64,000 nt of DNA from Marisa cornuarietis (lineage: Eukaryota; Mollusca; Gastropoda; Architaenioglossa; Ampullariidae): positions 310,001 through 374,000 of the forward strand of contig SMMW01000056.1 in NCBI GenBank assembly GCA_004794655.1, read 5' to 3'. The position numbers and the translations under genes were made by a program. The notes beneath the pieces are model-generated. The model ran no database searches. It saw nothing but the letters and a program-made list of their open reading frames with translations, and had not been told where the DNA came from. Positions 11,901-23,900 of the stretch are shown here, piece by piece (position 1 is the stretch's first letter; the number at the start of each line of letters is the position of its first letter).

Positions 11901-14900
11901 TTAAGAAGACATTTTTCAAGCATTAGGCGAGAGAGTGTTAGAGTGAGTGCCTTGCTCTCCGGTTGTGGCGCTGACTGCTACCCGAATATCCATCATTCGT
12001 CTCACAAATGACAGGAGGAATTTCCTAACAGAGTCGGTTAGTCATACGGCTGGGTGGAAGGGAAAAACGGGAACCAGAAGGAATTACGGGGTGGATGTTG
12101 AGGGACAAACATTTCCTCGCAGATTATGCAAAGCTGTTTTAACGCTTCAGGAAATGACGTAATGGCCTGGGTTTTCAGCTAAATGCTCCGACATTTGAGA
12201 TGCTCGTCTGTGCAGCTGACTGAAAAATGTTGACAGTTGAAAGAGTTGAAAGTACAGTGTTGTTGTTGCTGTTGTTGTTGTTGTAACAGAGGTTGTTGTG
12301 CCATAAGTTCTCAAAGTGAGACGTGTATCGCCGACCGTTTGTAAAACAGCTTTGGTGACGTGGTGCATCTCGTTACATCAAAGACCTCTGTTCAGCCAAA
12401 GCGTGTAAGCCAGCAGTGATTGTCTGCCCTTATAGATAAGACAGAGAAAGGCAGCCATTGTTTCTGTTGAACCCTCACGCGCTGGCCTTATACGCATGTG
12501 TTCGAAGCGTTATGTGCGCGTGCATTTCCAGACGTGTAGCCGTGACGTCATGTGTACGCCAGGAAACATTTCAAGACGTGTAGTCGTGACGTCATGTGTA
12601 CGTGAGGAAACACATTTCAAGACCTGTAGTCGTGACGTCATGTGTACGTGAGGAAACACATTTCAAGACCTGTAGTCGTGACGTCATGTGTACGGCAGGA
12701 AATACATTTTAAGACGTGTAGTCGTGACGTCATGTGTACATGAGGAAACACATTTCAAGACCTGTAGTCGTGACGTCATGTGTACGGCAGGAAACACATT
12801 TCAAGACGTGTAGTCGTGACGTCGTGTGTACGCGAGGAAATACATTTTAAGACGTGTAGTCGTGACGTCGTGTGTACGCGAGGAAGCACATTTCAAGACG
12901 TGTAGTCGTGACGTCATGTATACGCCAGGAAACACATTTCAAGACGTGTAGTCGTTTAAAAGGTAAGTAGGGGGAGCTGATCGAGGTGTAGCGGGAAGGC
13001 TGGCAGCTCCCTCTATCGGCGCCACGCACCGAGAGATGACACCGGCAGACAACTCTGGCTACTTTCAATCCTGCTTCAGAAGCTGACAGTGGTGGATGTC
13101 GCCGAGACGTCCTTAGCTTACATTTGTGGGTTTTCTCCCACCGAGCGGGACGTTTGTAATCTGCAGACAGACAGACACGACCAGCCTCGTGCCAACACGT
13201 GGCAGTCTTAGACATGCGTCTGGCCCCTTGCATGGAAGGAAGGCTTGGACACAACTAGGAACTTGTATGCGTGAGCGCACGGTGGTGGTGCTGGTAGGGG
13301 GGAGGAAGGGTAACAGTCACTCAATTTCGTTAGTCGCCGGCTAATCCATTACTTGTGGCATCGTTGCCTTTACGAGATTCTGGGCCCCTTCTTCCCTAGT
13401 CCCGCCCTACGCCTCTGTGGACGTACACAAGGGGTCAAGTCGTTGAAAAGGAAGGGATGCTGACGATATCTAACCGCTTAATTAACGAGTTTCTCAAAGA
13501 ACTCGAAATACTGCCGCTCGCGTTGTCAGTGAAGCGAAAAGCTGACCATGCGAGACTTCACTGCCACTGTTAGTTTGCTTTGATTACAAGCTCGCTACAC
13601 CCGGCCACCACTACCTCCATTGTCTGTATCTCTGTCTGAGCTACTGATATCTTACCACCCAGATCAAGTCTCTTCAGTCTCTTAGGGTCACGTATCGGAG
13701 GAGAGACCTCCGGCAAAAACTATTTCTCCTTTTCCGGCCCCATTCCCACGAACCCGTGTCTGCGTTCGATTCTTCTAATCCGGTCTCAAAACCCACTTCG
13801 TTGTGAAAATCTTTCATCAACCAGCGAACGTTCACCCTCACTTTCTAATGTCCACAACTTTCCTTCATGTTGGCCGCAGTCTCCTCCATATTCTGCTGTT
13901 TGTTTTTTCGCTGTAAGATAAAGTGTCGGTTTTGTTTCTGGGTCCCCCTCCCCTCACTGCGCACTGAATTCCCCTCCTTGCTGGGAAATGGACTCTACAA
14001 TTTCTGTAGTTATTATTATTATTATTATGGGACCAGTGTATGCCATCGAGTTTTCCGGGTCGATTTTGACACTAGACTCTTGGGGGCGCAGGGAGGTGGC
14101 GCTACAGGTTGTTGTAGAGTTCGGGGAGAGAACAGAGACGGTGATGCTGCCCACCAGTTCTCGTGCCGATGTGACCGACCTGTACACTACAGTACGATGC
14201 TGAGAGCCCCTCCCTCCGTTTCTCCTTGTCCGTGTGCGTGCCTAGAGTACGAGGAGGGAGGGACGGCAGCAGCCTGTGGGTTTGTGAGCGGCAAGAACGA
14301 CGGGTCGATACAATGGCGTACCGATGCTGCTGGTGGTGGTGCTGCTGCTGCTGACGCAGCAGCGAAGGCACGTCACGCGCCTGAGCGCGAGGGATGCGGT
14401 ACAATTTGCAGGGTCTTTTTTTTTAAATTTTTTCCCTCCCGTTCTTTCTCGTTGACGCCATGTCGCTTTCAGACACCCAGCGCTGCCATGCACTCCACAC
14501 AAGTGCTGTGTAAGGGATGTCAGGGGTCATGGGCGGGGTTACGCTGTGTGGGATTGCTGGCCTAGCAGTATCGACTGTTGCCAGACTGATGAGAGAAGAA
14601 AGACGCAGCCATTCACTGGCACCGTCTTAGCACTGTATCGACTGCACGCCAGATGAAAGCCACAGTAACGGATCGGGAGGTATAATCGACCCGTGGCGGA
14701 AAAGGCCATGTCGGGCAAGACCATACTTGAGCTTGCTTGCTTGAAACTCTTTCCTCTTATAGTGGATTTTGCACTACGGAGGAACAGGGCATTTTTTTTT
14801 TTTTTTTTTTGGAAAAAAAAGGATGTGGAGAAAATCTCCGACAGCCGGGTCTGTGAACAGATACTACAAGCAAAAAGAAAAACATGTGCATTCGACACGG

Positions 14901-17868
14901 GATATGAACCCTTGTCCTTTCGATCCTTCCCGCAGTGGTGACAAGCGGACGCGTCTGTAGTTTTTCCAGGAGGTTCTTACACGCATGCGCAGAGCGTCTT
15001 TTAGTGTCTTATCAAAATGCAATACTGCAATTAGACTAACTTAGAGACGTGTATGTGTGTGTGTTGATAACTCGACAAGTGTACACAAGATGCACTGGTG
15101 TTTAAGGCTAGGCTTGGGGTTAGAATGAGGGTTTATGTTGTAGGTGTAGGTGTTTGTGTTGGCAGGCTGCGCAGATGAAACAGTTGAGGTCAAGGTTTGC
15201 CAGTCAGCAACCGTGTTGGGGGATTGGCGCACGTGTGGAACAGGTCGGTGACAGAACCTTGTGAAAAAACTGTAGTCGCTCCCCCCCCCCAACCCTCCTT
15301 CCCCTACTTGGGTGTCGATTATGGTCCAGGTAACTCGTCCCCTCTCCACCTCACTTCCAATCTTTCAGAATCAGTGGAACAAGATATCGCCTCACTGGCT
15401 ACAGTTGATGGTTATGTGAAACCAATAGCCTTAAACTTCTCGCCTTTAGTTTTGTTCTTAATAATTCGCGAGAACTTGATAGTATTGACTTTGCATGCAG
15501 CTTACATTCGTATCGGCCATTCACACGTTAACTTGATTATCTTTCGAAAGGTTCCAGATAAGAAGAACCAGACTTGCAGCGCGGTTCATATTCTTAGTGT
15601 TCACGGGTCGTTGTTTCATCAGCTGATGTGCCAGCTTAGTCGCCCTTCTACAGTTTCCACCTGTATTGTGCTGGTTAGAATTGTTCTGCTAGCATGATGT
15701 TCAGAATCGTCAATGGATTACTGTGCTTTGTCCTCCTCTTCGCATGGCTGCTGCTCACCTTCTGTAGCAAGACGTTGCCCGGATGAAATTACGAAGGTCT
15801 GTATCTATGATCCGCTTCCCAGTCTCTTGTGCTCGCTAGGGGAGAGCGGGTGGGGGGGGGAGCCTGCTAACAACACTTGCCTAACGCCACAGACACGAAG
15901 ACACCCGTTGCCCGTTCGTTGCACTGCGGCGCCGGGAAGTCGGGAATAGGGGTGGGGGGTGTTGTCCGACAACACTGGGCATCCTTCATCAGGAAATGGT
16001 GGTCCAGGACAGCTGCGTTCCTTCCAAGAACCACTCGTGTCGTGTGGCCGGCATAGGTCACTCTCACCTCCCTGTGATCTCCACGCCTCGAGGACAATGA
16101 GCTGGGCGGTGCTTTACCCTCGTATAAACAGTTCCAGTGGGACTAGTGGCTTTGTCGACCACTGACATGGTCAGCCCTCAAGGGAACGGTGTGAAATAGG
16201 TTTCAAAATCGATGCCGGTGCCGGTGGTCCTTTTGGTGTGGCTCCCTGTGCTTCTAGCACATGCACGCGCGCAGCTTTGGGAATGTGACGTAGAGCAGCA
16301 AGTTGTCGGTGTGTCGCTGGCGGGGGCTGTCGTGTATACCTGACGCTGAACACTGCTTTACTGGAAAGTCGAGCTTGCAAAGGATCTGTGGTCCCATTAC
16401 TCCAGATCATTCTTCTAGTCAGGCCACTGGTCAGATTGTTGCAGATCATTCTTCTGGTCAGGGTCGTGGTGCAAAGGGTACGAGTTACCAAGACAGAGTG
16501 GATCGCAACAGTCATTGGGTTTCGATGTCGTTGCACTCGTTGGCTTCATTGTAATGGCAGTAGGACGTTAGACGTTACCGGACACTGATCCAGGCAGGCT
16601 GTGAAATCGTCACACGGGCTTCTTAAAGGTGAGATCACGAATATGAAAGATAAATCTTAGGCGCCATGTAAATTCATGTAACAATCGCAGTTTGTTTCTT
16701 TGTTTACTTTGTGTTGTGAGGGGATGGAGGGCTAGAGATGGAAGGGGCTATCTCCTAGGCGCATGCGCGTCGGGAACACTGTTTTGCGGAGTGTCTCCTG
16801 GGAACGTACGGGGAGAGATCAAGTAGGCGTAGAGGGGAAAAACAGGGAGAGCGTGGTGGCGATGGCCGGATGTTGGGGTGGGTGAGCTGGCGTCAAGTTA
16901 ATAAGGTAGCGGAAGTCAAGGGTCCCAGTGCATTCCTGTGTGCAATCGATCGCTACTGTTGCCGCAAAAAAAAACAAGAAAAAAATCAAAAACAAAACTT
17001 GGTCGTTTTGGATTTCCTATTTGCCATTTTTGCGTCGCCACGTGTCCGCTTTGTGATGCTGACTGTTGATGTAGACATGTCTACCAGGCAGCGCCCATGC
17101 TGATCGTGTCCGGAGTTGTCCTCACCAAGCTGCTGCTGTGACGAATGACAGGGACGATTGTAATAGCGATGCTTGATGTAGTGACCTCCTCAATCGCAGG
17201 TTACGGGATTTTGTATGGGGAAGAGGGTAGTAGCGCTGGTGGGACTTTGCTGACCATGTGAGTGCGGTTCTTGAGAGGCATTCTGAGTCGTCATTGGCTA
17301 AGAGACCATTGTCTTGCTTGGTTGACATCTTCTCCGTTCCAGGACGCATCAGACTTTGGGTTTGGTGAGGGTGATCAATGAAATGGACTTTTGTTTTACA
17401 CAAGTTCTCTTGCTCGGGCGTTTCTTTTTTTAAAATATGCACTGAGGTGTGCGCTCCTTGAACATGATTTTCGTTTGAAGAGAATGCCGAAGTACTGACT
17501 TCATTTTTTTAAAGGGTGTTGGAAGGTTTTCCACAGCTATCAAACTCGGTAGAGCTTCATCCTGTTAGAGAAGAGAAAAAGCTATTTTCAGAGCTTTAGT
17601 TGCCGGTGCTTAATGTTAAAAGCTGGAGGCTGGAAGTGTCACAGGAGGATGTTGCCAGACACTACTTGGTCAACATGCCACGTCCCCAGCGACTCCCAGC
17701 GCTTCTAGACAGCTGAACACTACTCACTTGTTTCATTAAATTGTCGTCCAGAATGCATCCAGAAGAGCTAATGGTTTCCTGGTCCTCCCCGAAAAATGGC
17801 ACAACCATTATTTCAGTGTGCTGGCTTTCATGCTGGCTTCGATTCTCTTTGTACGTATGATGTACGCG

Positions 17869-17901
<33 letters not shown>

Positions 17902-20900
17902 CTACGGCAGGAGTTGTGGCACCCGGAGCCGACACCATCACTTAGCTCCCTTAAGGGCAACAACGCCAGAGAGTGACCCGCCCTGCAGAAAGCTCGTTCC
18001 AGAATGTAACATTGAGAACTGCGTATTGTCGAACTTAGCCAGGTGACAGCATGGAGCCGTGGCCGTGTTATGTCGATGAATCTGGCTGTAATCCAGCAGA
18101 CCAGTGTCCAGTTTGCTGTTGAACAGGGCAGGACACCTGCACCTAGTTGGTGGAACATGGTGACGCCCCAAACATCCTCCTAAACGTCTATGATCGACCC
18201 ACCCCCACTCCCCTGCGCATATTGCCTGCTCTTCTTGCATGCTGCCTGTGGGACAGTTGAAAGGCCCATCAGAAATGATAGAAGATCCAAACATCCAGCT
18301 GTAGAGTATTGTAGAATCTTGACTAGTGAGAGAGAGGGAAGACCTAAGGCAGAGTGCGTCTTTTGTTTTGTATTTTTTTACCGTCCAATTACTATTCTTC
18401 TGGTTCAAATCCTGTTTTTCTTGCATGGACTGAAAGAGGAAATTTGTCCCCTTTGAGCAGGGAGCTCCATTACTATAATGGACCCAGTGTTATATGGCAC
18501 TTTATTGATTACATAAATAACACATAACCACAATGGCAGCAAAGAGGCCTGATGTCAACGGGTCTGGTGCCAACACCCCACCCCTCCCCTGTTTCCTCAC
18601 ACCCTTTGCTTCGCACCCAAATACAAGCATGCGCAGTGACTGCATCATCGAGGTGTGATGTGTTCCTGCTCAAGAACTTGCATGTTTGCATTAGCGTCTA
18701 CAGAGAAAAGAGGAAATGGACACAAAAACTGCCAGTGAACAAAGTGGTTCAAATGGAGGTTCAGGTTTCTGCTTATGTCAGCCTAGGTCTGCAAGGTTTC
18801 ACCGAAATGTGTGCTTCTCATCTTATACGCTGACACCCTACTCCCCACACCCTACACAAATCCCTAGTTTGATAGTTTTTCAGGTTTGTCACGTGTTCTG
18901 TCAGGAGTGTTCAACAGTGGCCAGCAAAAGAACAATAGGGTGGTTTTTGTGGGAAGGAGGTACGTTTTCCCAGACAGATGGTTTTCTGCTTTGTGTTATT
19001 CAACTTCACAAGCATCCAGCATTCTTGAAAACCCTGACATTTTCCTTTTCCTCTCTTTCAAAGTTGATAAAGGATTTCAAAGCAAAAAACAGTTTGCATT
19101 CTTGTGGGGTTTTTTCCAGTTTTCCATTGTTTGAAGATTTTAAAATACACTTTATCAGTTGGCTGGTATTTTGCTATGTGCCTGCCTGTGCCATGTTAAA
19201 TACCTTAGTACTATTGTGTAAATAGCGACTTGACAAAATTCAAGACCTGTATACATCCTGTAGATGTGCATGCAATTGTAAGAGGAACAAGAAGAGGACT
19301 GAATATTTATTTTCGTCTTCAAAATATGTAATATCAGCATGCGGTTTTCTCCAGCTTTCACTCAACCTTCTGAACAGCTTTAGTGAATTTAATTGACTTC
19401 CTGGCTTTGTATAAATTTTTTCTCTAATAGTAGACTAAGCTCGAACCAGCTCAAATGTCTTGCTACTTTTGCAGATATTAGTAGGAAACTAGTAAACTGT
19501 ACAGGTAGTAGTCATTATTAGTAGTTGTATCATTTCTTTTCTGTCCATTTACTTATTTCAGAACATTTTATAAATGTTTTGTTTTCAAGCAGGTGAGCTT
19601 TCTCTGACATGAACTTACCTGCTTGTCTGTGCAGTATTTGGCTGGCAAAGGTGTGGGCAGCGTCCACAACCACATGTTTGTAGAGCAGCATGGTGAGTGG
19701 CAAGCACCTGTGGCAGGGGCGGGACCAGGTGGGGACATGAGGGCAGCCAGTCCCACGCACAACCACAGCCCGGCCCACAGCAACCGCAACAGTGCTGCCA
19801 GCAGTGACAGTGGCCGCGGTTTCAGCACAGGCCATTTGGAACCCAAAGTGGTCACAGTGAGTGTCCAGAATTTCTCTGGGGATCTAGCATCATAGTGAAA
19901 ATGAAATTGTTATCCAATTTATAAAGTGCTTGATACTGACATCATTAAGTCCACTGACACTATACAGAAGTGGTAGGATTCCAGAACGTAAAAGCAATCC
20001 CATTAGTTTATACTTACAGACTTCTGACTTTATTTTGAACTTATCCCCAAACAAAGAGAGTAACCAACATTATTTTTTTAACTTTAGGTAGTTGGGCAAC
20101 ATCGGCTGTCTGGACAAAGCTACGAGTCGGGTGTATCATCCCGTCAGAGCTACCACAGCACCTCCAGTTCCAGCCTGGGCAGTCTTGACCGGCTGGAGGA
20201 ATCTGGTCACTCATCAACTATCAACGTCCAAGAGCTTTTGCAGGCTGGCGTGCCTGTATGTAACTTCTTTTGTATGGAACTGGTTACTGAGGATAAAACC
20301 ACTGGTAGCAGATGTAGAATTGATGCCCAGTGATCAGGACAAACATGAAATCCCATGGTGTAAGGTTATTCTAAGAGTGTTGATAAATAAAGTCAGGAAC
20401 ATCAATTTATCTCATTAAAATTGAGGCCAAACAGCATGATTTGAATCTTAAAATTTTGATATTTTGTGTTAGTAAATGGTGGCCTCTGTTGATAGGACAG
20501 AGAATTGCTTCAAGCATGGCTTCATGACCTGCGGTTCGAGGAGTACTATAACAACTTTGTGCAGGCTGGCTACGATATGCCGACCATATCTCGCATGACA
20601 CCAGAGGTAAGCACAAATGCCCTTTAGGTCAGGAGAGTTTGTTAAACAATATGTTCTTTATCGGTAGTGACTGAAAGAAGTGAAAACGTTATTCTTAATC
20701 CATTTTAAAACCATCTTCAGTTACTATCATGATTATTCTGTGTTTGATTTTTACAGCTGTTTAGTGTCCTGCATGGGCATGGACTTGCTGTGAAGTTTGT
20801 TTTAAGGCCAGATTTGTGCATTTAGCTTTCAAACAAGTGTTGACTGAGAAATATAAAAAAATTCAACACAAATTTATGAAAATGACAAATAATATTTCTT

Positions 20901-23900
20901 AGAAACTAACAAAAATTTTGCTTTTTGAAATTTTGAGCCTATTTATGATTATGATGTAACTTGATATAACATTTTTTCAAGATCACTTGTTTGTTCAAAA
21001 GTGAATTTAGGATTTGAAATCGTTTATAATACAAGCTTTTGGTTATGCTTCACCCATACCCACTCCTGACAATGTAATATATCTAGTATAATGATCCCAC
21101 CATGTAGCTTTGTTAAGTATGCTAGTGGCCACTCTGCCTCTTACTATCTGCTTGAATTAAGTTAGTCTGTGCTAGTGACCAGTCTCCCTGCCTCTTATTA
21201 TTGGACTGAATGTAGTTCTGTCCACTTAGTGACCAATCTGCATGCCTTTTATATCTTATTGACACATTGTCTAACTTTTGCTAAGACGTGATCATTGCAT
21301 TGATTTCTTTCTGCATATATTCAGGATCTTACGGCTATTGGCATCACCAAACCAGCTCACAGGAAGCGACTCAAAGCTGAGATTGCACGTCTCCACATAA
21401 GTGATGGAATCCCCGATTTCTGTCCAGTATGTTTTAACTCTCTATTTGGGGGAGGGAGGTCTTAAAGTGCTAGGAAACTGTAATGAAACTGTGTAAAATA
21501 TCAGAGAATTCTTGTTGTGATTTTTCTTTAAATTTTCTTTTTGAATTCTTACATTGGATCCAATATCAGGACATTTTTTACAAGGCCAAAGTAAATTTGG
21601 GTTACAGCTAGATGTAAAAGAAAATGTTAAGTAAATAAAAGTGGCTGTGAGCAAGTAGAGACTTTTAATGCAATCTGCCTCTGTCTGTGTGTGTGCACAG
21701 CATGATTTGATGGAGTGGCTTCATCTGCTGGGACTTGGTGCATACCATGAAACACTGGCCAATCAAGGCTACGACAACATTGAGTATGTGACAGACATCA
21801 CATGGGAGGACCTGGAAGAGATTGGCATCAAGAAGCTTGGTAGGATTCACATATATTTATCCCCCAACTCCATCATTTATTTATAACCAGCATTGAGGTG
21901 TGTCTCTGACGTTTTCATGGTGCTTTCTTTCGGCAGCTCTTCAGAGAAAGTTGATGTTGCCAATAGATGTAATTATACATTCTGTGTTTCCAGGACATCA
22001 GAAGAAGATTATGCTGGCTATAGACCGGCTGAAGCGCATCACATCAGGTACAAAACGTCTTTCATCAATAGAGCCTCGCCACGCCTCTATTGAAATGCTT
22101 GAGCCTCCTCCACCTGCTCCTCCCATTGGACGATGGTCTGGAGAGATTTCTGCTCTCCCACCACACATGTATGATGGTGGTCTTGGACTGGGTGCCAAAC
22201 CTAAGAAGTCACCTTCAGGAGACAGCATCAGCACCACTGGCAGTGGTGGAAGTGGAAGTGGCAGCAGTCAAGGAAGTGGAGAGATGCGAGCAGTTCCCCT
22301 GCCCCGGGATGATGCGGGTATGGCAGGAGCTATGCCCTACACCCGTCAAAACTCGTCGACGAGCAACTCAGTGGGGCATCAGGCAGATGTCATAGCTATT
22401 CAAGTGAAGCGGCAGGCTCGGTCAAGTACATCAGACGAAACAAAAGATATTGCTGGGATACCAATCACATATCACTCGTTTCAGGGCCAAATGGGTAAAG
22501 GTGGCCCAGGAGAATACATCCCACCTCCCCATCAGATGAGCACTTCTGACCCGGGTGTGTCTACCATGCCCACTGTTCCCCTCAAAGTTCATCCTAAACC
22601 TAAACTGGTGACCATGGCAGTGGCCAAGGTGAAGCGATCTAGTCGGGAGAGCTCACCAGATACAGAGATGGAAAAACACGAGTCAGAGTGCAATTCTGAT
22701 GGAAACAAAACTCCACCAGTCATGTCCACATCTGTTGCAGCAATAGCTGCAATGATGGAGCAATCAGGTGAGGTGTACACAGGTGGTGCTGTTAAGAAAT
22801 CAGGTGTAACAGGAGCTTTGGTGGATACAAGCAAGCAGCTTCGAGTGGAAACCAAAGAGCACATCTACGACCAGCCTCAGGTTGGTACAGCCAGCCATTC
22901 ACCAAATGCTGCTGCGGCTCCTCACTCGCCTAAACCTCAAGTCATGCCAAAGCCTGCAAGTCCTCTCCATGTGGCCACGCACCACGATCCATCCATGCCA
23001 TCCTCAGGGTCGCCCACAGGTCGTAGCAAGAAGGCACCTCCACCTCCTCCTAAACGCACGCATTCAATCCGCAGTGATACTGCTCCCATCACCAAAGTTG
23101 ACAGTGGACCAGCATTTTCTGTTACAACAACGGCATCAGTCACGGCAAGCCACAGCAACATAATTCACGGGGGTAATGCTAGCATGAGCAGTGGTGGTGC
23201 AGCCATTAGCAGCGTGCCAAAGCCACCAGTTCCAAGCAGTGTGTCCAAGCAGCCAGTTGCTGCAGCTTCAAAACAGCCTGTGCCTGTACCAAGCAGTCAC
23301 AAACAACCACCACCTGTGCTAGAGAAACCTCCTGCTCAAACACAGGCTTTTGCCAGCTGTGTCAAATCTCTGTCGGAGCGTTTCGGTAAGAAGAGCGAGA
23401 TGGAGGGCTCGCAGGAGAGCCTGTCATCCGACAGTGATGAGTTCCCTCCCCCTCCTCCTCCTATTGCCATGGACATCATCACACCAAAGATCCACAACTA
23501 TGGCATCCCCAGCCGAATGGACACCCATATGTCAGCCCATACAAAGGACTATTTGGTACACAGTCATCAGCCATCACATCCTAAGGATTATGGTTTCCAA
23601 AACCGCTTGAAGCAGCCCCACCCTCATTCTCATCCTGCTGCTGAGAGTCCTGAGCCACATGTTGTACCAACTTCTGCTTCTTCATCTAAGCGTACTTCGC
23701 CAGCAAGAGATGTCCATGCAAGTTCGTTGCCTCCAGAAAGAGCGAAAGGTCCAGAACCAAACTTGTACACTTCCAATCTTGTTGACAAGCGCAGCGAATC
23801 AACCACAAGTTTTGAATCAACAGCATCATCATCAAGCACAGACTCAAACACTCTACCCTTCGCAAATGAAAACGTGGGCACAATAAAACAAAGAGCAGCT

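Larger units (their letters stand above)
11311..19634 (+). other. CASKIN: Second large Caskin intron (8.3 kb)
   Basis: No exon is supported between the two flanking exons, which join in phase 0. Contents: short GT/CA tracts (about 11570 and 11692), a 46-bp CRE-bearing minisatellite (12532-12957), (ATT)n at 14011-14028, a GGT/CTG-rich patch near 14330-14360, T20/A8 tracts at 14791-14820, an imperfect tandem pair near 16398-16460, and a CG/CA tract at 17862-17901. Composition changes from GC-rich to AT-rich around 18.4-19 kb. Confidence 0.65.

Noticed and set aside
12532..12957. Regular 46-bp direct repeats as a CRISPR array
   Set aside because: The units are contiguous with no unique spacers, in an animal intron; it is a minisatellite.
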